From Flavobacteriia bacterium (GTDB lineage Bacteria; Bacteroidota; Bacteroidia; Flavobacteriales; Flavobacteriaceae), in NCBI GenBank assembly GCA_011391075.1, contig JAABRF010000001.1, positions 28,487 to 92,486 on the forward strand: a stretch of 64,000 bases of DNA. Direction: 5' to 3'. The notes under the pieces are model-generated. The model saw only the letters and a list, made by a program, of their open reading frames with translations, was not told the DNA's origin and made no database searches. This document shows positions 37,349 to 47,083 of this stretch, piece after piece. Positions within the stretch are counted from its first letter, which is position 1. Every line of letters starts with the position of its first letter. The translations under genes were made by a program, and so were the position numbers.

Positions 37349-37777
37349 TTATTTGGCTAAAATAATGATGATATAATCTGAATTACCAATTCTATAGGAA
37401 ATAGAAGGTGAATTAGGAAAGAAATTCATATCATATTTGAAAGGATTGAATGTGCTAGGATTAAAATCCTTATCATAAGTTAATTCTGAATTATAATCAA
37501 TATTTAATAGTAAATCATTGGTACTAGGTAAAGAACCTATTTTACCTTCTGGAATTTGAACAACAGCCATTCTATGAGCTAATAATTCTGTATAATCCTC
37601 ATATTTAACAGTTTGTTTCATTTCTAGCGCTTTTTCAAGATAAACTTGTCCTAATAATTGATCTAAATCATTTACATTTAATTTCGTGCCTGATTTAAAG
37701 TAAACAGAATAATCAGAATCTTGAGAATAAACTGCAAAACTGAAAAGTGAAATGAAAAGAATAATTGTTTTTTTCAT
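37349..37777 (-). CDS. Small secreted protein next to the CUB-repeat protein
   Basis: This 142-aa protein has a signal peptide (residues 1-18, ending FAVYSQ). The mature part is soluble and without cysteines. It ends in YRIGNSDYIIIILAK, a hydrophobic terminal strand. It starts the transcription unit 17 bp upstream of the giant T9SS cargo. The family is not recognised; a partner or stabiliser of that protein is a guess from position only. Confidence 0.6.
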   Translation of the reverse strand: MKKTIILFISLFSFAVYSQDSDYSVYFKSGTKLNVNDLDQLLGQVYLEKALEMKQTVKYEDYTELLAHRMAVVQIPEGKIGSLPSTNDLLLNIDYNSELTYDKDFNPSTFNPFKYDMNFFPNSPSISYRIGNSDYIIIILAK

Positions 37778-38536
37778 GTGTATATAATTATTTGAATAAT
37801 AATGGTTATTTGAATTTTAACAATAAATAGAGAATCAATTTAATTATTTTATTAAAATAAGAATCAGTTAAAAAAAACATCAAATTTAAACTACAAAAAA
37901 AAACCAATCAACTCTTAATTATTAAAAAATCGATTAGGAAGAACAGATTCTTTGTACACTTTAAATTTTGAAATTCATTTATAAATAAATTAATATCAAA
38001 TGTTTAAAACAAATTTAAGGTTTTAAAACACGATTAATTTTTTTTAAATTTTCCAAAACCAAATGTATAAAAAAAAAGTTAATATTCAAGTAATAGAAAA
38101 AAACTTTACATGAATAATAAAAATTAATTAAAATTTTACTTTCATTTTTAAATTTCAAGTGATAACATGATTTCAATTTTTAGGAAAAATTCTATCCCAA
38201 TTTTATTAGATTTAAAAGAAACTAGCCTTTAAATCCAATAAAAATCGGGATGACACACATGGAAATAACCAAAAATGTTCCGAAAACTTTCAGAATCCAT
38301 CTTCACTCAAACTTTCATGCTAGTCTGTATGCATTAAAAACTTTAAAACTGGGCAGATTAAATCATTTATAATTATAAACAAATTAATAATCTCACTCAA
38401 ATAATTTCTATCAAAAATATATATTTTATTACTTAGGAAAAGTTCCATTTTTTCATTTAATTTGTGTCATAATTAACATTACTTCAATACGTATTAAATC
38501 AAGTCATTTGATTAACTACTAACACAATTATTTTTC
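37778..38536. other. Long non-coding region between the CUB operon and bshA
   Basis: These 759 AT-rich bases have no convincing ORF on either strand. They contain the imperfect inverted repeat at 38194-38251 and, presumably, the divergent promoters of the two flanking units. I could not pick a clear TAnnTTTG element for bshA. Confidence 0.5.
38194..38251. repeat. Imperfect inverted repeat
   Basis: ATCCCAATTTTATTAGATT and the opposing AATCCAATAAAAATCGGGAT form a stem with two or three mismatches around a 15-base loop. The ATCCC/GGGAT ends resemble fragments of the MITE-like elements elsewhere in the window, so this may be a decayed copy. Confidence 0.45.
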
Positions 38537-39664
38537 ATGAATATAGGTATCGTATGTTACCCTACCTTTGGTGGTAGTGGAGTTGTAGCAACTGAATTAG
38601 GCATTGCATTGGCTAATAGAGGTCATAAGGTTCACTTTATCACATACAACCAACCTGCAAGATTATCATTAATCAATGAAGATATTTTTTTTCATCAAGT
38701 TTTTGTAGAAGAATATCCTTTATTTGACTACCAACCTTACGAATTGGCTTTATCGTCCAAAATGCTCGAAGTAGTTACTGAACAAAAATTGGAAATTCTC
38801 CATGTTCACTATGCAATTCCTCACGCTTATGCTGCTTTTATGGCACAACAAATGTTGAAAGAAAAGGGTATTGATATAAAAATTGTAACCACGCTTCACG
38901 GTACTGATATTACTTTGGTAGGTAGCCATCCTTCTTACAAACCTGCGGTAGAATTCAGCATCAATCAATCCAATGCAGTTACAGCTGTTTCTGAAAGTTT
39001 GAAAAAGGAAACGCTCGAGCTATTCAATATCAAACAAAATATTTTTGCTATCCCCAACTTCATTGATTTCAATAAGTATCCCGATCGTAAAGATCCTATT
39101 TGTGAAGACTTACTTTTGAGTAATCATGGTGAAAAAGTAATCTCTCATATCAGTAATTTTCGTCCTGTAAAACGAATTTCTGATCTCATTCAAGTTTTTT
39201 ACAGAATTCAACTTAAAGTAAATTCCAAATTACTACTAATAGGTGAAGGACCAGAACGGGAGCATGCAGAGTATTTAACCAAACAATTGGGTATTTTTCA
39301 CAAAGTTCATTTTTTGGGCAATTGTCAAGAAGTTAATAAAGTATTGTGTTATTCTGATTTATTTTTACTTCCCTCAGAAAAAGAGAGTTTTGGATTGGCT
39401 GCATTGGAAGCAATGGCTGCCAAGACACCGGTAATTTCTACAAATGTCGGTGGATTACCCGAAGTCAATATAGATGGGGAAACGGGTTATACACTTCCCT
39501 TGGGTGCTGTAGATGAAATGGCAGCTAAAGCTATAGATCTACTCAATAATGAAGTCTTATTAGCTCAATTTAAAGAAAACGCCAAGAGACAAGCCAATCA
39601 ATTTAGTATTGAGAAAATTGTACCTTTGTATGAAGAAGTTTATAGAAACGTTTTGAATGAATAA
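38537..39664 (+). CDS. bshA: N-acetyl-alpha-D-glucosaminyl L-malate synthase
   Basis: This GT4 glycosyltransferase (375 aa) joins GlcNAc to L-malate, the first step of bacillithiol synthesis. Strong marks are the opening MNIGIVCYPTFGGSGVVATE with the Gly-rich donor loop, LHVHYAIPHA, TTLHGTDITLVG and EKESFGLAALEAMA. The length is normal. Bacillithiol is the main low-molecular-weight thiol in many Bacteroidota. bshB and bshC are not in the window. pepE and a glycosyltransferase gene follow on the same strand. Confidence 0.93.
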   Translation: MNIGIVCYPTFGGSGVVATELGIALANRGHKVHFITYNQPARLSLINEDIFFHQVFVEEYPLFDYQPYELALSSKMLEVVTEQKLEILHVHYAIPHAYAAFMAQQMLKEKGIDIKIVTTLHGTDITLVGSHPSYKPAVEFSINQSNAVTAVSESLKKETLELFNIKQNIFAIPNFIDFNKYPDRKDPICEDLLLSNHGEKVISHISNFRPVKRISDLIQVFYRIQLKVNSKLLLIGEGPEREHAEYLTKQLGIFHKVHFLGNCQEVNKVLCYSDLFLLPSEKESFGLAALEAMAAKTPVISTNVGGLPEVNIDGETGYTLPLGAVDEMAAKAIDLLNNEVLLAQFKENAKRQANQFSIEKIVPLYEEVYRNVLNE

Positions 39665-39711
39665 ACTTCCATTTATAGTCTCAATAATTTCAATATTTTC
39701 AAATCTTAAAA

Positions 39712-40437
39712 ATGTATAAAATTATTTTAGCCAGCACATCTGCAGTACATGGCAAACCTTATCTTTCATACTTATTTGAAGAAATTAAAACACTTTTCAA
39801 CGGTGTTGATGAAGTACTTTTCATTCCTTATGCAAGACCAGGAGGACTAACTTATCAAGCTTATACTGAAAAAGTTAAATCAGCTTTCTCATCCATAAAT
39901 ATTGCCATTAAAGGCATACACGAGTATGAAAATCCTAGAGATGCGATTTTGAATGCGAAAGGGTTTTTTACAGGTGGAGGCAACACATTTCTATTGCTTA
40001 AAACACTTTATGAAAACCAATTATTGGATGTTTTGGCAACCGAAGTAAAAAGTGGCAAACCATATTTGGGCACGAGTGCAGGTAGCAATATCGGAGGAAA
40101 GAATATCATGAATACCAATGATATGCCTATTGTTTATCCTCCTAGTTTTCAAGCTATGGGTTTAATTCCATTTAATATAAATCCACATTATTTAGATCCT
40201 AGTCCAGATTCTACGCATATGGGTGAAACCCGTGAAACCCGAATTAAAGAATATCTGGAATTCAATACCATACCAGTTATTGGTTTGAGAGAAGGAAGCT
40301 GGATTGAAGTGAATGGAGATCAAATTATGCTCAAAGGTGAATTGATGGCAAAATGGTTTGAACCCAATAAAAGTCCAATAGAAATTCCTTCAAATAGCAT
40401 TTTAGGAATAGGTGATTTGGTACATGAATTTAGCTAA
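39712..40437 (+). CDS. pepE: Alpha-aspartyl dipeptidase (peptidase E, family S51)
   Basis: This serine peptidase (241 aa) cleaves Asp-X dipeptides. The nucleophile Ser is in YLGTSAGSNIG, with FTGGGNTFLLLK upstream and NPHYLDPSP providing the His. It lies 47 bp after bshA and 17 bp before the next gene, so the three are probably one unit. Confidence 0.92.
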   Translation: MYKIILASTSAVHGKPYLSYLFEEIKTLFNGVDEVLFIPYARPGGLTYQAYTEKVKSAFSSINIAIKGIHEYENPRDAILNAKGFFTGGGNTFLLLKTLYENQLLDVLATEVKSGKPYLGTSAGSNIGGKNIMNTNDMPIVYPPSFQAMGLIPFNINPHYLDPSPDSTHMGETRETRIKEYLEFNTIPVIGLREGSWIEVNGDQIMLKGELMAKWFEPNKSPIEIPSNSILGIGDLVHEFS

Positions 40438-40454
40438 ATAAAAACTTTTAAAAT

Positions 40455-41423
40455 TTGAAATTTTCATTAATAATTCCGGTATACAACAGACCTGATGAGA
40501 TTAAAGAATTGCTAGAAAGTCTGATGATTCAATCCTTCCAACAGGGCTTTGAAATACTAATTATTGAAGATGGATCTGAGCATAATTCAGAATCTATTGT
40601 TATTAATTTTCAAAAAATTGCATCCAATCGGGGTATTGAATTGAGATATTTTCTAAAACAAAATACGGGTGCAGGAATGAGTCGTAATTATGGCATGCAA
40701 AAAGCAACCGGTGATTATTTCATAATCCTTGACAGTGATATCATTGTCCCTGAAAAATATTTGGAAATCGTAGATCTATCACTTTCCAAAAACTACACCG
40801 ATACTTTTGGTGGACCCGATGCCGCTCATGAAAGTTTTTCACCTACACAAAAGGCTATTAATTATGCCATGACGTCATTTTTAACTACGGGAGGACTTAG
40901 AGGAGGCAAAAAACCACAAACCAATTTTCAACCACGTAGTTTTAATATGGGTATTTCAAGATTGGCTTTTGAAAAAACAAATGGTTATTCCAATCGCAAA
41001 ATAGGTGAAGACATCGAACTCAGTTTTAGACTAAAGGAAATGGAATTCAATTCTCAATTGATTCCGGATGCATATGTTTATCACAAAAGACGAAGTACCT
41101 TTCGTCAATTTCTCAAACAAACAAATAATTTTGGCAAAGAAAGACCTCTTTTAAACAAACAATTTCCTCATACAAAAAAAATAACTTATTGGTTTCCTAC
41201 TGTATTTATATTTGGATTTTGGTCTTCATTCATCCTTCTTTTTTGGAATTGTTATATTCCATTTATATTAATGTGTGTATATCTTTTGTCGATATTTATT
41301 CATGCAACAATTCAAAACAGAAGTATTAAAATAGGTGTTTTATCGGTTTGGGCTACACTTATTCAATTTACTGGTTATGGACTTGGTTTTTTAAAATCAA
41401 GTCTTAAAAACTTGATTACTTAA
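40455..41423 (+). CDS. Family 2 glycosyltransferase
   Basis: This GT2 enzyme (322 aa) has the GT-A fold opening MKFSLIIPVYNRPDEI, the DxD-type motif in ILDSDIIVP, and a conserved IGEDIELSFRLKE acid/acceptor motif. Two hydrophobic helices (about residues 240-285) anchor it in the inner membrane. The start is TTG at 40455: the in-frame codon just upstream (40449) is a stop, and no ATG precedes the catalytic core. The acceptor sugar is unknown; it may act in cell-surface glycan synthesis. Confidence 0.85.
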   Translation: MKFSLIIPVYNRPDEIKELLESLMIQSFQQGFEILIIEDGSEHNSESIVINFQKIASNRGIELRYFLKQNTGAGMSRNYGMQKATGDYFIILDSDIIVPEKYLEIVDLSLSKNYTDTFGGPDAAHESFSPTQKAINYAMTSFLTTGGLRGGKKPQTNFQPRSFNMGISRLAFEKTNGYSNRKIGEDIELSFRLKEMEFNSQLIPDAYVYHKRRSTFRQFLKQTNNFGKERPLLNKQFPHTKKITYWFPTVFIFGFWSSFILLFWNCYIPFILMCVYLLSIFIHATIQNRSIKIGVLSVWATLIQFTGYGLGFLKSSLKNLIT

Positions 41424-41563
41424 GCAAATCCTGACATTTAATTAAACCAGATTTTAAAAAACTCAATACAAATAACCAATAATCGGCTGTATTCAATACA
41501 TTTAAAGAATTCATGACATACTATGTCAATAAACCAAAAGCCATTTTTTTCAACTTAATTAAA

Positions 41564-41677
41564 CAAAAAAAAGGCTCACTTTGTGAGCCTTAACTAACCA
41601 AAAATAGTGAAACACTGTTAGCGGGAAAGTTCCCAAGGGGGAACAGTGAACACTAAAACTTTTTATAAAAAAATTAT
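41564..41677 (-). ncRNA. Candidate small RNA beside the Crp/Fnr gene
   Basis: On the minus strand a perfect -7 element TACCTTTG (plus bases 41682-41689) is followed, about 115 bases later, by a strong terminator: GGCTCAC/GTGAGCC with a T-run (41564-41591). The predicted transcript has no ORF of note. Inside it, CACTGTT (41613-41619) pairs with AACAGTG (41642-41648), enclosing two mutually exclusive hairpins (GGGAA/TTCCC or GTTCCC/GGGGAAC). A 16-base dyad just upstream (41711-41726) looks like an operator. A conserved Flavobacteria-specific RNA family is possible, but I cannot check it. Confidence 0.6.
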
Positions 41678-41710
41678 AAAACAAAGGTACGTGTAACTAA
41701 ATAAATTAAT

Positions 41711-41726
41711 CTTAACATTTGTTAAG
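41711..41726 (-). promoter_or_regulatory. FNR-type gapped dyad upstream of the small RNA
   Basis: CTTAAC-ATTT-GTTAAG is a perfect inverted repeat with a 4-base gap. It overlaps the expected -33 region of the small-RNA promoter. Its half-site spacing equals that of Crp/Fnr-family sites, and the neighbouring gene encodes such a regulator. Confidence 0.5.
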
Positions 41727-41745
41727 AAAAATCAAGCTAAGTTAT

Positions 41746-42324
41746 TTATTTTGAAGTCAGTAAACCTTTCCTTATTCTACTGAGCTGAATTGGTGTAATT
41801 CCCAAATGAGAAGCTATATGAAATTGAGAAATATGATTATCAATTCGGGGAATTCGTTTACGAAGTGCTAGATAACGTTCAGTGGCACTCATTGTAGCCA
41901 ATTGAATATTTCCTATCTCAAGTTTGATGAAATTTTCTTCCAATACTTTCGAATAAATCAATGCAATCTCGGGATATTTTTTACCTAATTCTATAAAATC
42001 ATAAAAGTTGGTTTCTATCGTTTCACATGCTGTCAAACATTCCAATGCCAATGTAGCTTTCTTCTTTTGAATCAAAGCCGACAATGAAGCCATAAACTCA
42101 TTATTAGTATAAATTGCTCTATTGTAGGAAGTTCCTTTGCTCGACCATGCATAACCTCTGGCAAATCCACTTTTAATAAAGTAAACCTGTGTTGGCAATT
42201 CGTCAATTTTACAAAGAATTGTTCCGGCAGCATAGGTTTTAACATGCAAAATACTCTGAAGTGCTTTCATCGCCTCAGAAGACAAACTGGTAAAGGAATC
42301 GATACGCTTTAATAAAATTTCCAA
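41746..42324 (-). CDS. Crp/Fnr-family transcriptional regulator
   Basis: This protein (192 aa) has an N-terminal cyclic-nucleotide-binding-type jelly roll (about residues 10-120) and a short C-terminal helix-turn-helix (HISQFHIASHLGITPIQLSRIRKG). It lacks the Cys set of oxygen-sensing FNR, so the signal is unknown. This short form is common in Flavobacteria. Downstream lie a candidate FNR-type site and a small-RNA gene. Upstream is a long intergenic region shared with the 5'-nucleotidase gene, containing a direct repeat. Confidence 0.85.
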   Translation of the reverse strand: MEILLKRIDSFTSLSSEAMKALQSILHVKTYAAGTILCKIDELPTQVYFIKSGFARGYAWSSKGTSYNRAIYTNNEFMASLSALIQKKKATLALECLTACETIETNFYDFIELGKKYPEIALIYSKVLEENFIKLEIGNIQLATMSATERYLALRKRIPRIDNHISQFHIASHLGITPIQLSRIRKGLLTSK

Positions 42325-42424
42325 TATTCTGTTTTTATTATGTGCTAAAAATATAAAAAAAAACTAAGTATAATGTTTTTTTAAAAAAAATGATAAAAAT
42401 CTCTAGTAGTAAAAATTATATATC

Positions 42425-42455
42425 TCATGATAAATGAAAGTGTATCATGATAAAT
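42425..42455. promoter_or_regulatory. Direct repeat in the divergent Crp/Fnr - nucleotidase region
   Basis: TCATGATAAAT occurs at 42425-42435 and again at 42445-42455, exactly 20 bases apart (two helical turns). The second copy is part of the palindrome TATCATGATA. It is a probable operator, placed just upstream of the nucleotidase promoter. Confidence 0.45.
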
Positions 42456-42481
42456 ATCAATAAATTTTAATATAAAATTGC

Positions 42482-42489
42482 TACTTTTG
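42482..42489 (+). promoter_or_regulatory. -7 element of the 5'-nucleotidase promoter
   Basis: TACTTTTG lies 28 bases before the ATG at 42518. Confidence 0.55.
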
Positions 42490-42517
42490 GTGACCAATAT
42501 TTCAAATTTAAAAAACA

Positions 42518-44056
42518 ATGAAAACCAGACTTCTCCTTCTCCTTACATTCGTTATTTTCACTACTTCATGTAAATTTTTCAAAAAAGAAAAAGGTGATCA
42601 AAAAATTGATGTAACATTCCTTCAACTCAATGATGTATACGAAATTGCTCCTATTTCAAACGGAAAAGAAGCCGGAATGGCTCGTGTTGAAACTGTTCAC
42701 AAAGAATTATTAGCTGAAAATCCAAATACTTTTATGTTTTTGGCCGGTGACTTTCTTAGTCCATCTCTTTTGGGAACTATGGAATATGAAGGTGAAAAAG
42801 TGAAAGGCAAACAAATGGTTGAGGTGATGAATGCCATGAAATTTGATCTTGTTACTTTTGGGAATCATGAATTTGATTTAAAGGAAAAAGAATTGCAAAA
42901 AAGACTCAATGAATCTACTTTCAATTGGACTATTGCCAATGTAAAACATAAAATAGACAGCATAACCGGACCATTTTATACAGAAAAAAGTGGCGTGAAA
43001 ATGTTCATTCCAGACACCTATATCCTCAATGCTAAAGATAGTGATGGAACTAGTATAAAAATTGGAATTTTCAGTGTTTGCTTACCCGTTAACAAACCCA
43101 ATTTTGTAGAATATTCCGATGTTTATACCTCGGCTAAGGCAGCTTATGAAAAATTGAAACCCGAATGTGATTTTGTAGTTGCAATGACTCATTTATCAGT
43201 AGAAGAAGACACTGAATTAGCCAAACAAATCCCTGATTTACAACTCATCATGGGAGGTCACGAACACACAAATATGCTCGTTCCTGTTGGGAAAACCAAT
43301 ATTGCAAAAGCCGATGCCAATGCCAGAACAGTTTATATCCATAAATTATCCTATAATACAAAAACTAAGAAACTGGATATAAAATCCACAGTCAAACCTA
43401 TTAATGATCAAATTAAATCGGATTCTGAAATTGATAAAATTGTTAACAAATGGCAATTTATTCTCAACGAGGAAGTTAAAAAAGTAGTTTCCAATCCTGA
43501 TGATGTTATTTTTGTAGCTGAGGAACCTTTGGAAGCTCGAGAAACACCAATCAGAAGCGAACAAACCAACTTAGGCAAACTCATTGCCGAAGCCATGTGG
43601 AAAACCACCAAAGCCGATTTGGCTTTTTTCAATGGTGGTTCTGTGAGAATTGATGATCAATTACACGGTAATATTACACCTGTTGATATTTTCAGAACTT
43701 TACCTTATGGAGGTGCTATTTTTACAATCGAAGTAAAAGGTGATTTTCTTAAAAAAATTCTCGATTTTGGACAAAATAACAAAGGTAAAGGTGCCTATTT
43801 ACAAAGAGCTAATGCCGATTGGGATGAAACTGCACAAACTTGGATGATTGGAGGCAAACCCTTGGATTCCAAAAAGGTTTACAAAGCAGCCATAACCGAT
43901 TTCTTGTTGACCGGATACGATATTCCATTCTTGACACATGAAAATAAAGAAGTATTAAAAGTACGCGAACCCAATCCCGCTTCGGATGCTTTTGATATTC
44001 GTAAAAGTGTAATCGTTTATTTAAAATCATTAAGTAATTCAAAAACCAAGAAATAA
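42518..44056 (+). CDS. 5'-nucleotidase / UshA-like metallophosphoesterase, lipoprotein
   Basis: This lipoprotein (512 aa) has a signal sequence ending in TTSC (Cys near residue 18). The N-terminal metallophosphoesterase domain shows LQLNDVYE (with Asn-Asp where the family usually has DxH), FGNHEFDL, VAMTHLSVEED and MGGHEHTN. The C-terminal substrate domain (about 330-505) shows TNLGKLIAEAMW, FFNGGSVRID and TPVDIFRTLPYGG. It probably dephosphorylates nucleotides in the periplasm or on the surface. The first metal motif is altered from DTHD/DFHG, which is worth noting. It is monocistronic. Confidence 0.85.
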   Translation: MKTRLLLLLTFVIFTTSCKFFKKEKGDQKIDVTFLQLNDVYEIAPISNGKEAGMARVETVHKELLAENPNTFMFLAGDFLSPSLLGTMEYEGEKVKGKQMVEVMNAMKFDLVTFGNHEFDLKEKELQKRLNESTFNWTIANVKHKIDSITGPFYTEKSGVKMFIPDTYILNAKDSDGTSIKIGIFSVCLPVNKPNFVEYSDVYTSAKAAYEKLKPECDFVVAMTHLSVEEDTELAKQIPDLQLIMGGHEHTNMLVPVGKTNIAKADANARTVYIHKLSYNTKTKKLDIKSTVKPINDQIKSDSEIDKIVNKWQFILNEEVKKVVSNPDDVIFVAEEPLEARETPIRSEQTNLGKLIAEAMWKTTKADLAFFNGGSVRIDDQLHGNITPVDIFRTLPYGGAIFTIEVKGDFLKKILDFGQNNKGKGAYLQRANADWDETAQTWMIGGKPLDSKKVYKAAITDFLLTGYDIPFLTHENKEVLKVREPNPASDAFDIRKSVIVYLKSLSNSKTKK

Positions 44057-44146
44057 AAGGGTATTTGTATATTTGCAAACTTATTTTAGAAAACTTCTTA
44101 TTAATTCTTATTTCTTATTTCTAAGTTCTAAGTTCTAAAATATCCT

Positions 44147-44219
44147 GACTCGGTAGCTCAGTTGGTAGAGCTACAGACTCTTAATCTGTGGGTCCTGGGT
44201 TCGAGCCCCAGCCGGGTCA
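44147..44219 (+). tRNA. tRNA-Lys (anticodon CUU)
   Basis: This 73-base cloverleaf has acceptor arms GACTCGG/CCGGGTC (one G-T pair), a D-arm with GCTC...GAGC, anticodon stem ACAGA/TCTGT with loop CTCTTAA (anticodon CTT), and T-arm CTGGG-TTCGAGC-CCCAG. CCA is not encoded; the discriminator is A. Confidence 0.95.
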
Positions 44220-44277
44220 CTATTTTTATAAATAGCCGTGTGGGGCGAGAAGTTTATCCTGAGCTTAGTTGAAGGAA

Positions 44278-44292
44278 GCCCCAGCCGGGTCA
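44278..44292 (+). repeat. Duplicated tRNA-Lys 3' end
   Basis: GCCCCAGCCGGGTCA repeats the last 15 bases of the tRNA gene exactly, 73 bases downstream. The DNA between the copies is not tRNA-like and contains ATCCTGAGCTTAGTTGAAGG, which resembles a dispersed bacterial repeat. It may be an attachment-site remnant or the product of a repeat insertion. Confidence 0.6.
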
Positions 44293-44403
44293 ATTTTTTT
44301 ATTTTTTGCTATTCTAAAAGATTTATTTAATTAGTTCATCTGTAATTCGATTTGCAAAAAATCTTCTGAATCACAATTCGCATTCCAAGTAATGGAAATT
44401 AAG

Positions 44404-44411
44404 TACATTTG
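44404..44411 (+). promoter_or_regulatory. -7 element of the GH53 gene promoter
   Basis: TACATTTG lies 17 bases before the ATG at 44429. Confidence 0.5.
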
Positions 44412-44428
44412 TGTCTTAATTTTTTCAG

Positions 44429-45493
44429 ATGTATCGTATTCAATATTTAATTCTTCTACTCTTGGTTTCCAATTGTGGAGATTCTAATAATCCAACTCCT
44501 ACTCCACCTGATTCATTGATTATCAAAGCCTGTGATTTATCATCTCTACCTGAAATTGAGTCCAAAAATATCACCTTTTACAACGCTTCTCATCAAGTTG
44601 ACAATATGCTCAACATATTGAAATCAAATGGGATGAATACCGTCAGAATAAGACTTTGGCATACACCAGTCAATGCACATTCCGGATTTGAAGAAGTCAA
44701 ACAATTGGTTCAACGTGTCCATCAAAACGGACTTAAAGTATGGTTGACTGTTCACTATTCAGATACGTGGGCTGATCCGGGACATCAATCTACTCCTACC
44801 GCTTGGCAAACCTTATCTTTTCCTATTTTGAAAGACAGTGTTTTCCAATATACCAAAAAAATTGCCCTTCAAATGCAACCTGATTATATTCAGATAGGTA
44901 ATGAAATCAATCCGGGAATGCTCTTTCCAAATGGAAATCTCAACACCAATGAAACCCAATTTAAAGAACTTCTAGCTAGTGGTATTAGTGCGGTTCGAAC
45001 TTATGCTCCACAAGCCAAAATTATGTTGCACTATGCAGGTCATTCCGACGCATATTCTTTTTTCAATAAAATGTCTTCTTTGGATTATGACATTATCGGG
45101 CTTTCCTATTATCCTATCTGGCATGGCAAGGATTTGACTTTATTGCAAAACAACATCAATTCGCTCATCTCCACTTATAATAAAGATTTAGTCATAGCCG
45201 AAACAGCTTATCCATTTAGTTTGGATTGGAATGATTGGACCAATAATATTGTTGGTTTGGAAAGTCAGTTGATTTCAAGTTTTCCTGCCACGCCACAAGG
45301 TCAAAAAGATTATTTACTACAACTCAATGATTTGTTACTCAGTAATGATCGCTGTCTAGGATATGCTTATTGGGGAGCAGAATTAGTAGCTTATAACGGA
45401 TCAACAGCCACCGACGGTTCACCTTGGGAAAATCAAGCTCTTTTTGATTTTAATAATCAGGTTGTAATAGCTGCTACAGTTTTAAGTGACTAA
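44429..45493 (+). CDS. Arabinogalactan endo-beta-1,4-galactanase, GH53 lipoprotein
   Basis: This lipoprotein (354 aa) has a signal ending VSNC (Cys near residue 16) and an Asn/Pro/Thr linker. A GH53 TIM barrel follows, with GMNTVRIRLWHTP, WLTVHYSDTWADPG, the acid/base Glu in IQIGNEINPGML and the nucleophile Glu in LVIAETAYPF. The enzyme cuts beta-1,4-galactan side chains of pectin. It stands alone without SusC/SusD and is separated by guaB from the beta-glucan locus, so I treat it as independent. Confidence 0.92.
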   Translation: MYRIQYLILLLLVSNCGDSNNPTPTPPDSLIIKACDLSSLPEIESKNITFYNASHQVDNMLNILKSNGMNTVRIRLWHTPVNAHSGFEEVKQLVQRVHQNGLKVWLTVHYSDTWADPGHQSTPTAWQTLSFPILKDSVFQYTKKIALQMQPDYIQIGNEINPGMLFPNGNLNTNETQFKELLASGISAVRTYAPQAKIMLHYAGHSDAYSFFNKMSSLDYDIIGLSYYPIWHGKDLTLLQNNINSLISTYNKDLVIAETAYPFSLDWNDWTNNIVGLESQLISSFPATPQGQKDYLLQLNDLLLSNDRCLGYAYWGAELVAYNGSTATDGSPWENQALFDFNNQVVIAATVLSD

Positions 45494-45531
45494 TATTACA
45501 AAATTTCATTTTAATTATTCAATTATTCAAT

Positions 45532-45539
45532 TATCTTTG
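45532..45539 (+). promoter_or_regulatory. -7 element of the guaB promoter
   Basis: TATCTTTG fits TAnnTTTG, with a leader of about 65 bases before the ATG. Confidence 0.55.
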
Positions 45540-45553
45540 CTCGCAATTATTAA

Positions 45554-47083
<1,530 letters not shown>

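Noticed and set aside
41613..41648. Riboswitch or attenuator for a downstream gene
   Set aside because: The structure lies at the end of two converging units with a terminator right after it and no gene downstream on its strand, so a free small RNA fits better.
44220..44292. A second tRNA gene after tRNA-Lys, since the 3' end repeats at a distance equal to the tRNA length
   Set aside because: Only the last 15 bases match; the rest has no cloverleaf arms or anticodon stem.
44429..45493. GH53 galactanase as part of the beta-glucan locus
   Set aside because: guaB and a 500-base control region separate it, and its substrate (beta-1,4-galactan) is different.
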